The notes: a model not told the origin generated them from the letters alone. A DNA stretch of 64,000 nucleotides from Hyphomicrobiaceae bacterium (GCA_025359185.1 JANYHF010000025.1:124001-188000), one strand, 5' to 3'. Counted from the stretch's first letter, positions 20,801 through 30,259 are shown. Translations and numbers: made by a program.

Positions 20801-23153
20801 GCCACGCAAGCCCCTTGACGGCGGCGGGTTTGCCGTCAATGCCGATCATGACCAGATCGAAATTGGCGACGCCGCCACGTTCGAGCACTTTGTCCGAGGC
20901 GGGCTTGATGCCGATGGAGGCCGACCCCGGCAGGATCGGCATTGTTACGGCACGTTCAATCGTGCGGCCAGACGGTTCGCGAAGGCGGAGCGCGATCTTG
21001 GCCTCAAGTAGATGAGACGTACGCGGCAGTTGCGGCAAAGCGATGGTGACATCTGCATGTCCCTTGGCATCGGTCTTGCCCAGTGTTGGCAGCGACAGGC
21101 GCACCGGATTGACCTTTTCGTCATCCATGCCGAAGCGATAGCCCTGGAAGCCCGCCAGTCCTTGCGAGGCCTGGGTCACCAGGATATCGGCCTCAATGCC
21201 GAGATTGGCAGCAGGCGGACCATAGAGGTAGTGGCCGTCGGCCTTGATGATGCCGTCCTTGCCGGGCTCGAAGGCCATGGCAACCGGCGTCAGCGTCATA
21301 TCCAGGCGTTCGGGCACATAATCTTCGACCAGGAACGAGGTCTCGCCGATGGCGTTGCCCTTCGGGTCAGCGAAGACGCGAGCCCGCCAGGTGCCGGTCA
21401 TAGCTGTCGGCGGTAGGCCGAGTGTGAAAGAGCGTCCGCCCAGGCCGTCGTCCTTCAAAATCAGGCTCTGCTGTTCGACGCCGTCGGGGCGCTCGATTTT
21501 CATCGTGAGCGGAAGGTTTTCGGTAGCGTTGGCCTTGCGGTCGCGCAGCAGGCCCGTGAGATGCACCTGCTCGCCGGGGCGGTAGACGCCGCGCTCGGCC
21601 CACAGATAGGCGTCCAAAGGTCCGGGTGCGTCGCGTCCGGCAACGCCGCGGTCGGACAAGTCAAACGCACCGCCGTTCATATCGAGGAAGGCGTAGTCGT
21701 TGTCGGCGGTCTCGGCGATCAGGATGCCTGGCGCCTGGCCGCCTTCGCCGCGCGTAAGCCCGGCATCGAAATGCACGTAGCCCTGGGCGTCAGTCTTACC
21801 TTCGCTGAGCACCTCATTGTTGCGGGCGACGAGCTTGACCTTGGTGCCCTCCTTGGGCACGGCGGTCGCCAGCGAACGCACAAAGGCGTGTACGCCGTCA
21901 TCGCCCGTGAAGGCCGCAAGTCCCATATCCGAGACGATGAACCATTGCGTCGCCCGCGCCTTATAGTCTTCGAGCTTGCTGCCATCGGCCTCGGCCGACA
22001 TGACGTAGACGCCAGGTCCGAGATTGGGGATCATCTGGCTGACCGGGAACGCCGTGCTGACTTCCTGGTTCAGCTCCTGCTTCACGGCGAGGTCGCCCTT
22101 CCAGAGCGCCGAACCGGATTTGTTTCGGATGTCGTCGAACTGGTTGCCCGACAGCTGGCTGGTGAGATCGCCCTCGATGATCGTGCGCGCCAGGTTGCGG
22201 TCACCGATCTTGAAGACCTCGATCATCACCTTGGCCGTATTGACGCTGACGACCGGAATGCCCTGCTGACCCTTGTTGGGCAGCACGTAGTTCTTGCCCG
22301 AAAATCGCGCCATCGGTGAGCGGTCACGGACATAGATGGCGAGCGTCGCGGTCTTGCCGAGGTCTTCGCCAACGGACGATGGCAGGCCCGAGCGCAGCTG
22401 CACTTCGTAGCGTTGGCCATGTGTCAGGCCATCGATGCACAGCTGATAGTCTTCCTTGCTGACAGCAGCCGGATCGGCGCCGTTGAGGGAGATGAATTTG
22501 CTGTAGTCGAGCTGGCCAAGCACCAACGGGTCGGAGAACTGGACGCACAGGCGGGGCGTCACGGCGTCGCTGTCTACAGAGTAATCGGTGATGCGGAACC
22601 CTTGCTGGCCACGCAAGGTGTCATAGGCCTCGTGTACGGATTTGTCGTCGGCGAGGGCCAAGCTGGACTTGAAGGCGCTGAGCGCCGGACGCCACAATTC
22701 GCGCCGCTTCAGCGCTTCAGCGAGTACAGCCAGCGAGTCCGCCTTCAGCATATCGGCCTGGCCGAGCTGATAGGCGGTGAAGGCCGCACCCGTCGCATAT
22801 TCGTTGAAGGAGGTCTTCTCCTGGTCGTTCACCGGGTCGCTGGCCTCTAGCGCCTTGGCAAGCGCCAGCCAGCTCTTGGCATCTTGCGGTTCGAGGGCCA
22901 GCGCGGCCCCGAGGTTCTGCACCGCCTGCCGGTTGTCGCCCGCCTTGATCGACTGTTCGGCCAGCTTGTGCCAAGCGACTGCCGTCTTGCCCGCCGGGCT
23001 CCAGATCTTCTTAAGGGAGGCCTGAAGCCGCGTCGAATCCTGTGCAACGTCAGGGTGGAAGAACGGCTTTTCCGCCGCACTCACGAGACTTGGTGGGATG
23101 GCAAGGAGGATAAGGAGGAGAGCGACGCAGAAACCGGTCAAGTGACGGATCAT
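17814..23153 (-). CDS. Bacterial alpha-2-macroglobulin family protein
   Basis: 1779 aa; signal peptide, TPR-like N-terminus, macroglobulin/bait-like region and thioester motif 'YPYGCAEQTTSRALPLLYL'; adjacent to pbpC. Confidence 0.92.
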   Translation of the reverse strand: MIRHLTGFCVALLLILLAIPPSLVSAAEKPFFHPDVAQDSTRLQASLKKIWSPAGKTAVAWHKLAEQSIKAGDNRQAVQNLGAALALEPQDAKSWLALAKALEASDPVNDQEKTSFNEYATGAAFTAYQLGQADMLKADSLAVLAEALKRRELWRPALSAFKSSLALADDKSVHEAYDTLRGQQGFRITDYSVDSDAVTPRLCVQFSDPLVLGQLDYSKFISLNGADPAAVSKEDYQLCIDGLTHGQRYEVQLRSGLPSSVGEDLGKTATLAIYVRDRSPMARFSGKNYVLPNKGQQGIPVVSVNTAKVMIEVFKIGDRNLARTIIEGDLTSQLSGNQFDDIRNKSGSALWKGDLAVKQELNQEVSTAFPVSQMIPNLGPGVYVMSAEADGSKLEDYKARATQWFIVSDMGLAAFTGDDGVHAFVRSLATAVPKEGTKVKLVARNNEVLSEGKTDAQGYVHFDAGLTRGEGGQAPGILIAETADNDYAFLDMNGGAFDLSDRGVAGRDAPGPLDAYLWAERGVYRPGEQVHLTGLLRDRKANATENLPLTMKIERPDGVEQQSLILKDDGLGGRSFTLGLPPTAMTGTWRARVFADPKGNAIGETSFLVEDYVPERLDMTLTPVAMAFEPGKDGIIKADGHYLYGPPAANLGIEADILVTQASQGLAGFQGYRFGMDDEKVNPVRLSLPTLGKTDAKGHADVTIALPQLPRTSHLLEAKIALRLREPSGRTIERAVTMPILPGSASIGIKPASDKVLERGGVANFDLVMIGIDGKPAAVKGLAWQVKKVDRQYQWYGKNGSWTYEPVVYTSKVLDGTIDLDAATPGKLSVPVQWGEYVLQVASTEAGGPASSTTFYAGWYGAEKADSPEVLQIGTDKASYKVGDTLKLNIAPEGEGKAIIAVLRDGLVSMQMVDVAKTGASVEIPISDAMAPGSYITAMLYRPMDEAAKRMPSRSIGVHWVPVDSASRTLGVSFTLPDKSPSGDKLKVPVSLTGLAAGEEARVVLAAVDVGILNLTAYKTPSPEGWFYGQRRLGVEVRDLYGKLIDGMHAERGLARSGGDGGGLDTAVALPTVAPVALFSGILKVGADGKAEVTFDIPDFNGALRVMAVAWTKTKLGHADKELIVRDPVAMLVSGPRFLTLGDKSQLVFDVHNVEGAAGTYHVAVEQTEGSSKSMALDQDVVLGAGERKLQIAALASPKAGKISYAVSLTGPGNILVHRNFGLEVHAPAGDVKRTTVQTLSAKTGKITVTADVLKDLIPERSKVTLAVGPAASLDVPGLLAALDRYPYGCAEQTTSRALPLLYLNQVAAAAGITGESEAKTRIQEAINRLYDMQDSSGAFGLWGPSNGDLWLSAYVTDFLGRAKEQGFTVQPRAFSQALDKLQNSVSYASDFEKGGESIAYALYVLARNGRAPIGDLRYYADTRLDRFANPMAKAQIAAALALYGDTERAGKAFDSAIADVEKDAADGDARADYGSGLRDGAATLALVSETGVRKQSASRLAELVSKSRLSHTYTSTQEQSWMLLAARSLIEQGKTLTLDVNGKPQTGALMRGLTLDDLTKSPFVVTNSSDTDVQAVVTVSGESLTPEPATSKGFKLERTYFTLDGKPIAAVKGLTTLKQNDRVVVLVKVTPTDGKAGRVLVVDRLPAGFEVENPRLVESSSTSNMPWLKQLGHAEHTEFRDDRFVAALNLNAGSTGAPADAASADNSDGADNPDANANTEDALAASKDAPAGNSVTLAYVVRAVTPGDYLLPAATIEDMYAPDRFARTDAGKLKVEAQ

Positions 23154-23285
23154 TGTTCCACCGTTGGTAGATGCGCTTGGCGGACCGGCGCTGAACCGAT
23201 CAGCGGCAGCACCGGCCGTCGATCATCATGAGCATTTCCCCTTGGCGAAACAATGGCAGCATTGTTTCAGAACGTGTTAACAAAC

Positions 23286-23320
23286 AATAAAAAAGACGCG
23301 GGAACCGAAGTGCCCGCGCC
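23286..23320 (-). terminator. Rho-independent terminator (minus strand)
   Basis: Minus strand reads GGCGCGGGCACTTCGGTTCCCGCGTCTTTTTTATTG: CGCGGG/CCCGCG stem followed by T6. Confidence 0.75.
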
Positions 23321-23344
23321 TTGATGTTTTCAATCCGTAGCCGT

Positions 23345-23460
23345 CGTCCCGGATGCGCTGCACCATTCTTCATGGTGCGGCGCATCCGGGATCCTCTCCG
23401 ATGTATAAGGTCCCGTGTCTGCGGCGCACCGCGAAGGAGCGCAGCGAAGCGCACGGGATG
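23345..23460. repeat. Dispersed palindromic repeat (GTCGTCCCGGATGCGCTGCA / GCGCATCCGGGAT type)
   Basis: cgtcgtcccggatgcgctgcaccattcttcatggtgcggcgcatccgggatc followed by a related arm ending cgcacgggatgacgg; related copies at ~47595-47830. Confidence 0.75.
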
Positions 23461-23469
23461 ACGGAGACA

Positions 23470-24186
23470 TTAGTGCCGGGTGCTGACGGTAGCGCCAGCG
23501 GCACCGGGCACAAGATGTCCGCCCAAAGGGTTCAGCACATCGTGTGGAACTTGGCCAACACCGGACGCCAGACGCTGCGGACGGATCACGGCCACGGTCT
23601 GACATTTGCTCCACAGCGCCGTGAAGCTCAATGAGGCCCGGTGAGCGGCGGCCGCGTTGAAGCATTCAAATGTCTCAAAGGCATCGCGGGTTTCAGGGTC
23701 GCGCCGCATACAGTCGCCGTGCCAGCTGAACGAAGTACCAAGCACCATCTGCTCATGGGCATCGACAAGGGCTGGATGCCGCGCCCAGCGGATCTCCGGG
23801 ACGCTGGTGGCGCCATTGTTCAAGAGGCCAAGCTCGATCCACTCGGTTAACAGTTCGGCGGGGTCGAGCAGGTTCAGAATCAGCTGCACCTGCACGCCAA
23901 GGGTCGAGAAATCGCGCAACGACGCAAGCATGGAGCGCGCGGCCGGGGACGCCGGTGAGCGGACCATCAGCGTAACGGTGCGCTGTGTCAAAGGTGGAGC
24001 TTCGACGGCGCTGAGGCGATCCAGGAAAAAACCGGCGAAACGGGATATGTTCTCTTGTTTCTCCTCAGGCTTCACAAATTTGGATTGCCGCGCGTTGTCA
24101 AAGAAGCTCATGTGGACTTGACCCTCTGGCCCGTTGCCACGTCCGCCGGGTACGATCGGCATCCGTCCGGGCATTGATTTCACCAT
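23470..24186 (-). CDS. Hypothetical protein, possible degenerate phospholipase-D-like fold
   Basis: 238 aa track ORF; plausible start MSFFDNARQSKFVKPEEKQENISRFAGFFLDRL. Contains 'RHPALVDAHEQMVLGTSFSWHGDCMRRDP', loosely PLD-like. Function unknown. Confidence 0.65.
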   Translation of the reverse strand: MVKSMPGRMPIVPGGRGNGPEGQVHMSFFDNARQSKFVKPEEKQENISRFAGFFLDRLSAVEAPPLTQRTVTLMVRSPASPAARSMLASLRDFSTLGVQVQLILNLLDPAELLTEWIELGLLNNGATSVPEIRWARHPALVDAHEQMVLGTSFSWHGDCMRRDPETRDAFETFECFNAAAAHRASLSFTALWSKCQTVAVIRPQRLASGVGQVPHDVLNPLGGHLVPGAAGATVSTRH

Positions 24187-24303
24187 GTGATATAACGGCC
24201 CATTGGGTTAACGAACGATTTCGGGTCGCCCAAAAAGTGGGCAAAAATGGCGCGATACGGGGCGTGAACGGGAAGAAAAATCGGCCCGGCCATTGCCCAC
24301 GGC

Positions 24304-27300
24304 TCAGGATGTGCGCTTGCGGCGGCTGCTGCCACGGCCGAATTTTGTGGCGATACGTTCAATTTCGATGTCTTCGCGGGCTCTGGCGGCGGCGTGGATA
24401 TCGACTGTGGCGTCGCCGCCCAGCGTATCCGATTGGCTATCTTGCCAATCGGGATCGATGGGCTGCCAGCCGGATTCGGCGCTATCGGCATCGCGGCTGT
24501 GAGCGATGAAGGTATCGATGTCGCTGGTTGTTGAAATCCCGGCTGGGGGCAATTGGGCTTCCGGCGCCTCGAAGGCGTCCCAGCTCTGCTGCAGTTCGGG
24601 CGCGACGGACTGCTGAGCGCCAACATGGAAGGCTTCCGGCACCATTGGCTCGATAGCATAATCGATCTGATGCACGCCGCCTGCCATCGTACTTTCGGCC
24701 GCCCAGCGGAACGCTTCGGGCAACCGCGCGGGAGCCTGCCAGGTGCGGGGGTCGCTGCTGGCGAGGGCCGCATTACCGTTACTGTAGTAGCTCTGCTGTG
24801 TAGGCTGACGGCTGGCCGTCCGTGTCGCATGGTCCGAATGCCGGTCCTGGCCGTTGTCTGACCAGGCTTTGGCGGCCGACAGGTTGGGCATCAGGATGAC
24901 GGTCGAGGCTTCGCCCGCATCGTAGGCCGACGGGCGGGGGCCAAATTCGGGATCAAGACGCGCCGTGCCCGCGACGGGCGATGCCGCGTCAAATGCGGTC
25001 TGCTGCCAGGATTGGTGCGTGGCCTGCTGGCCGGGCCGTATCATGCCGAGCACGTCGCCGCCATGGTCTGGCGCATACGGATAATGAGCATTGCCATTTG
25101 CACCTTGGCCATTGATGGCGCTGAGCGCCGCATCAAGCGACCGGGGCGACGCTGTGGTCTGCGCCGCCGTGGCCTCGGCCCGTGCCGCCAAAGCCACATG
25201 GCCAGCCTGATGCGTAGTCAAATCGCGCATGATCAACGCCAGTTCCGATACCGTCTCACGCAGCATCGCGACATCGGCGGACGGGCCCTCTTGTGGTGCG
25301 GGCGCCGTATGCTGTGGTTCGGACATGGCGTTCGCGCGCGACAAGGGCCGGCGTACGAAACTGGGTTCGACGATCATCTCGTCTTTGAGGCCCATGATCT
25401 TGTCCCAGAAGCCGGGTTTGCGCGCCGCATTGCCGTTGGCGTGCAGCTCATGCCCGCCATCGACCTTCAGCGTGCCATGATCATCGTCGCCATAGGTGCG
25501 GGAGATGTCGCGCTTGGTGCGCTCGATCTGGGCCCGCTTGGCGGTGATGCTGGCTTCAAGATCGAGCGTGTTCAACTCTGACTGGGCCGACATTTCGCGG
25601 CGGCGAAGATCGGCCTCCTGCTGCTTCGACGTGATGTTGGTCTCGATCATCAGCGTGTTGAGTTCGGCCTCCTTGCGCTTGGCCGATTTCACCGCGTCGT
25701 GCTCGATCTCCTTCAACTCAGATTCGAACACGATCTGACTGCTCTTCATCTCATTCTTTTTGATGCGGGCTTCGAGCTGCTTTTCCCGAACCGGCGTCAA
25801 CTCGTGATCGGCACCAACCACCATGTCCATGACGAAGTCCGACCACGCGCCCTTGTTGAAGCGATAAAGGCGGAAACTCTGGATGCCGGACCATTTGCTG
25901 CCGAGCTTCTTCAGCCGCGTACGCACGGCGCTGGCGGGCGGGAAGCTGGCCCGGCGGAATGGGCCGCCGCGCTCCTGGCTGGCAAAGAAATTGATGATGA
26001 ACTGGGCTTCCATCAGGTCTTCTTCCGAGAGATTACGGGCGCTGCCATCATGGTCGCCGCCCGCGCCTTCGCGCCCGGCAATCAGCGGCACGGCAACATA
26101 GTCATGGCCCATGTAATCGAAGGCGATGTGGCGCAGCGGCTCCATCTTGGCGCGGGCGTCGGGGTCATCGTGGATGGCGTAAAGGTCGTCAAGCGTGCGG
26201 TAAACCTCTCCGTCCGAAGCAGCACGGCGGCGGCGGGTACGCTCTTTCGACGACAGTGGTTTGGGGATCGACACCAGCAGCAGGCAGATATCGACAAAGA
26301 GTGCGATGGCGAGCGGAATATAATCGCGCTGGCCGAGGCCGGCTTCGGCATTGCTGACGGCTTTCACTTCGACGCCATTGGTCTGCACAGCGCGCAGTTG
26401 CTGGGTACGGATCTGGTCGGGCGTGGCGGGCAGTTTGAACTGCGCCAGACTCATCAGTGTATAGTTGAGACGGCGGAATGCTTCGATGGTGGCGTCGGCG
26501 CCTTCCACGGTCACGATTTCTGGCTTCTCCAGCAGTGGCAGCGCGTCGATAGATTTGACGGCGCTCTTCAGCGAGGCGGAGATCTGTGCATCCGGGCACG
26601 AGAAGGTCTTGCCCTGCTCGTCGGAAAATACGGTGGTATCGGCCCGCTTGGCAAAGTCGGAGCGAAGTTGCGTGAGCTGAGGATCGGAGCGGAAGGCATT
26701 GAAGCCGGCGACGGCCAGCTCCAGTTTGCGGCCAAGCGCTTTGATGAAGTCGTTGCGGGTGCCGGTCTTCAGGTCAAACGTGCTCTTGTCCTGCTTGACG
26801 ATCTTTTGCAGATCGCCGTCGAGCGCCGCGATGTCGGATTTGATGGACGCCGAACGCTGCTGCACGAACTGCGATGCGGTCGAGAAGCTGGCGGCATCGG
26901 ATTCGCGCAGACGGCGGCGCGGGCCATCGCCGGGGCGGCTGTTGGGGCAGGAGTTGCCCTTGGAGACTTCGTCGGCGGCTTTCTGCGTCGACACGACGGC
27001 AAGACCGTCGAACACCGTTTGCATCTGTGCCAGGCGCGTCTCGGCGCCATGCATCGCCGACTGCACCTGGGTGACGGCAGATTCGGCGGTGCGTGAGGCC
27101 TCCGAACGGCTTTCGAGGAACTTCCAATAGAAACCAAACGAGAAGCCGACGGAGATCAGTGTCAGGAACAAATAGCCGGCGATGTAGAGCGCGCGGACGG
27201 TGAAACCGGTGTCTTCGTTGAACAATTGATCAAGCAGCCAGACCACCATCAACATCAGCATGGCGACGGATGCGCCGATAGCGATCTTGAAAACCAGGTC

Positions 27301-27501
27301 CAAGTCGCCAAGATTGGCTTGCACGAGTTCGAGCATCCCGGAATAGGTGGAGATCCAGGAGAGGATGGCGAGACCGGCAACGAGCGCGATCTTTTTCAGA
27401 TCGTGCGTGCGCTTGTATTCCGGACGCTGGCGCAGCATTTTGGCTGTGCTGCCGCGTACGCCCGCAAAACTCGCCTCTGACTGTTGCATGGCTTTGGCCA
27501 A
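24304..27501 (-). CDS. Large membrane protein: N-terminal TM bundle, periplasmic segment, coiled coil, disordered C-terminus
   Basis: 1065 aa. TM stretches 'IALVAGLAILSWISTYSGML', 'IAIGASVAMLMLMVVWLL', 'ALYIAGYLFLTLISVGFSFGFYW', 'YIPLAIALFVDICLLLVSI', then a charged coiled coil and a low-complexity tail. Confidence 0.75.
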   Translation of the reverse strand: MAKAMQQSEASFAGVRGSTAKMLRQRPEYKRTHDLKKIALVAGLAILSWISTYSGMLELVQANLGDLDLVFKIAIGASVAMLMLMVVWLLDQLFNEDTGFTVRALYIAGYLFLTLISVGFSFGFYWKFLESRSEASRTAESAVTQVQSAMHGAETRLAQMQTVFDGLAVVSTQKAADEVSKGNSCPNSRPGDGPRRRLRESDAASFSTASQFVQQRSASIKSDIAALDGDLQKIVKQDKSTFDLKTGTRNDFIKALGRKLELAVAGFNAFRSDPQLTQLRSDFAKRADTTVFSDEQGKTFSCPDAQISASLKSAVKSIDALPLLEKPEIVTVEGADATIEAFRRLNYTLMSLAQFKLPATPDQIRTQQLRAVQTNGVEVKAVSNAEAGLGQRDYIPLAIALFVDICLLLVSIPKPLSSKERTRRRRAASDGEVYRTLDDLYAIHDDPDARAKMEPLRHIAFDYMGHDYVAVPLIAGREGAGGDHDGSARNLSEEDLMEAQFIINFFASQERGGPFRRASFPPASAVRTRLKKLGSKWSGIQSFRLYRFNKGAWSDFVMDMVVGADHELTPVREKQLEARIKKNEMKSSQIVFESELKEIEHDAVKSAKRKEAELNTLMIETNITSKQQEADLRRREMSAQSELNTLDLEASITAKRAQIERTKRDISRTYGDDDHGTLKVDGGHELHANGNAARKPGFWDKIMGLKDEMIVEPSFVRRPLSRANAMSEPQHTAPAPQEGPSADVAMLRETVSELALIMRDLTTHQAGHVALAARAEATAAQTTASPRSLDAALSAINGQGANGNAHYPYAPDHGGDVLGMIRPGQQATHQSWQQTAFDAASPVAGTARLDPEFGPRPSAYDAGEASTVILMPNLSAAKAWSDNGQDRHSDHATRTASRQPTQQSYYSNGNAALASSDPRTWQAPARLPEAFRWAAESTMAGGVHQIDYAIEPMVPEAFHVGAQQSVAPELQQSWDAFEAPEAQLPPAGISTTSDIDTFIAHSRDADSAESGWQPIDPDWQDSQSDTLGGDATVDIHAAARAREDIEIERIATKFGRGSSRRKRTS

Positions 27502-27734
27502 TGCTCCCTACACATACTGACACGGCTTACGACGCAAAAGCCTTGAGAGAGGCCCAGATGAACGCGGGCCAATGAACGCGAGGTGAATGATCAGAGATCC
27601 GTGTGCTGCCCTCTTGGGATCAAGGCATTGCCCGTTGCAGAGCCGTACCCACCCCAGTCCAGTTCTTCTCTTCGCGGTTTATTCCGGCGAATCTTGGGCT
27701 GCGCGGCGGCAACACGAAGGGGCCGGACCCGATT

Positions 27735-27790
27735 GAAGTTCCCCCACCCCACCCCAACCTTGCTCCTCCCCCTTTCAAGGGGGAGGAGAC
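27735..27790. repeat. CCCCCTT..AAGGGGG-type palindromic repeat
   Basis: cccccaccccaccccaaccttgctcctccccctttcaagggggaggag. Confidence 0.65.
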
Positions 27791-27820
27791 GCAAATACCG
27801 ATGGAAAAACGTTTTTCGGT

Positions 27821-30259
27821 TCAAGGCGTGCGCAGGGCAACCTTGCCTTTGGTGGCGGCGGGTTGCAGTTCGGCCAACGCGGCCGGGGTTTTGACCTCGC
27901 CGGAGAGGTCCTGCAGCAGCACCTCAAGCAACGGAGCCGCCAGCTGCGCGGCGTGCAATTTGTGCGCAAACGGCTTGCTCGAATCGCCGGTGCCGACGAC
28001 GACGACGTAGGAATAGGCATCGCCGTTGGCGAACTGGATGCCGCCTGCCGCCCAGGCATCCACAGTGGAATCCGGGTCGGCGTTCACCTGCGTGCCGGTT
28101 TTGCCGAAATGCAGCGTCACGTTGGGTTTGCGGCCTGCGCACCAATCACCGAGGCTGGACAAGGTGCCAACGCGGGTCTTGCCAACTGTGTTGCACAAGG
28201 GGGCGGACAACAGCGTCTTGATCAGCGGCACGCCATCGGCCTTGATCAGCTTGAACGGCACGATGTCGCTTGCCGAGGCTTCCTTCGGCGGCGTCTGGGC
28301 AGCCAGCAGCGAGCGGTCGTAGCTCTTGACCAGCGTCGGCAGCCGGACCCGTTCGTTGCCGTGGCCTGTCAGCGCACCAAGAATCACCGCCGCCATCTGC
28401 TGCACCTTCTGCGGGCTGGCGGTGACCAGGCCGCGCACAGCCGCCGTGGTGGGCGGCGTCGCATCCTCACGGCCATTAGAGCGCGGCATGTTGAGGCCGA
28501 AACCCTCGATGAGATGGCGCACAGGGTCCTGGCCAAGCTGGGCCAGCCGCCGCTCAATCGGGTTGTTCAGTGAGCAGGCGAAGGCGAATCTCGCAGGAAT
28601 GGTGCGGTTGACGGTGCCCTTGCTGCAATTGAGCGCTACCCCTGGACCAGGCCCTTCGGTATCCAGATAGGGCGATTCCGCTGTGTCTTTGCCCTGGTTG
28701 GCCAAGGCGGTGGCCGCAATCATTTTGCCAATCGATGCGATGGCGCGCACTTCGCGGGTCGAATCGTAGTGTCCGTTGGTGCGAGCGATGGGTGAACCGA
28801 AATAGGAAGCGATATCCCGCATTTCGAAATAGCGGACCAGCTCGCCGTTCTGGTTGGCGGCGGCCACGATCACGTTTGGCATGTCGACATCGCCGGCCGC
28901 CGTCAGCGCTGCCGGATCGAGCGTGTAGCCTGGATTGATCGACGGGGCGAATTTCACCTGCAACTCGCCAAGCCGGGTCTTAATGCGCTCGCGCAGGAAC
29001 ATGTTGCGGGCGATATCGAGCGTGGTCGTGACACCGCGCACATATTCGCGCCAGCCGTAGCCGTATTCGTTCTTCATCTCCTCGCGAAGGCCATAGCGGC
29101 CATCGGGGATGAGTACGTTGGCGCGCAGCACCGGGTTGGCTTGAGCCGCCTTGGCGGCCGAGGGTGCAAACTGCTCAAGCGCGCGCTGTAACTTCGGCCG
29201 CACCTGAGGGTCTGGCGGGCCGTTGGCGATCTGCGTCAGGTCAAACCAGACCTTTTTCTGCTCCGCCGCATCAGTGATCAGCTCACTGGCACATTTGCGG
29301 GCGCGCACATCCACGATGTAGCGCCAGCGGTCCAACCGCACGGCGTTCAGACGTTCGCTACCTTCCAAGAGGATAATCGGCTTGTTGACGGCCGAAGCGA
29401 GCACGAACTGCTCAGCGGTCGTGAGCTCTTTGGCCGGCTTGCCGAAGACGACGCGGCTGGTCATTTCGACGCCATGCAGGGGTGAACCGCCCGTGCGTTG
29501 AGCCAGCCAGAGGTGATTGGCTGTCCACTGCCGCAACGGATCCTTGTCGCCATGCCGGGTCAGCGCCCAGTAAATCACTGGCGCGTCCCACCACTCGCTG
29601 ACCTTGCGGCGGAGCTTCTCCATCGTGCTCTCACGCGAGTCCGGCGGCGTTTCGTAGATCACGCGAGCCAGTTGCATGGGCAGCGTCGATCCGCCAACGC
29701 CGATCCGCACACCGTGGCTCGCGACCGAACGGTAGATCGTCGAGAGCGGGATTTTCAGCACGCCGATGAGGTCGATGCCGAAGGGATTCAGCCAGGTGCC
29801 GAGATTGCGGTCCTCGTGATAGACGAGGCAGCGCCAATACTGTTCCGGCACTACCTTGACGGGGATGGATTTGTGATCGGGATTGGCGACGTATCCCGTG
29901 TCGGCGAGTTGGATCGGTTTGCCCGTGGTGTTGACGTCTTGGGCGCTGTCCAGCAACGGATCGAAGGTGCCGACAAACGCGCCTTCGCGGTCATAAATGG
30001 CGGTCGCCAGCCAGCGCTCGCTGTCGTAGCGCAGCTTTTCACCGAGCCAGACCTGGCCAGTTATGCCTCTGACAGGAGCAACGACGTAAACGAGCACAAA
30101 AGCGAAGGCGACATAGGCGAGACCACTAATGATAACGTAGCGGCTCCAGCCGAGATACGGGTTGAGCATCACCGCATCGAGCAGAAAACGGGCAGTGCGC
30201 CGGGGCAGCGCCAGCAATCCCTCAATGACGAGCGACAGATATCGCAATATGATCAACAT
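27821..30259 (-). CDS. Divergent class A penicillin-binding protein (GT51 + transpeptidase)
   Basis: 812 aa; N-terminal TM, GT51-like 'CLVYHEDRNLG' and 'GGSTLPMQLARVIYETP', SxxK-like 'SIGK', SxN 'SLN', 'KTGT' box. Confidence 0.82.
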   Translation of the reverse strand: MLIILRYLSLVIEGLLALPRRTARFLLDAVMLNPYLGWSRYVIISGLAYVAFAFVLVYVVAPVRGITGQVWLGEKLRYDSERWLATAIYDREGAFVGTFDPLLDSAQDVNTTGKPIQLADTGYVANPDHKSIPVKVVPEQYWRCLVYHEDRNLGTWLNPFGIDLIGVLKIPLSTIYRSVASHGVRIGVGGSTLPMQLARVIYETPPDSRESTMEKLRRKVSEWWDAPVIYWALTRHGDKDPLRQWTANHLWLAQRTGGSPLHGVEMTSRVVFGKPAKELTTAEQFVLASAVNKPIILLEGSERLNAVRLDRWRYIVDVRARKCASELITDAAEQKKVWFDLTQIANGPPDPQVRPKLQRALEQFAPSAAKAAQANPVLRANVLIPDGRYGLREEMKNEYGYGWREYVRGVTTTLDIARNMFLRERIKTRLGELQVKFAPSINPGYTLDPAALTAAGDVDMPNVIVAAANQNGELVRYFEMRDIASYFGSPIARTNGHYDSTREVRAIASIGKMIAATALANQGKDTAESPYLDTEGPGPGVALNCSKGTVNRTIPARFAFACSLNNPIERRLAQLGQDPVRHLIEGFGLNMPRSNGREDATPPTTAAVRGLVTASPQKVQQMAAVILGALTGHGNERVRLPTLVKSYDRSLLAAQTPPKEASASDIVPFKLIKADGVPLIKTLLSAPLCNTVGKTRVGTLSSLGDWCAGRKPNVTLHFGKTGTQVNADPDSTVDAWAAGGIQFANGDAYSYVVVVGTGDSSKPFAHKLHAAQLAAPLLEVLLQDLSGEVKTPAALAELQPAATKGKVALRTP

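Noticed and set aside
25699-27096. 465-aa plus-strand ORF opposite the 1065-aa gene
   Set aside because: The minus frame has coherent TM helices and coiled coil and abuts other minus-strand genes; the plus ORF looks like a shadow.
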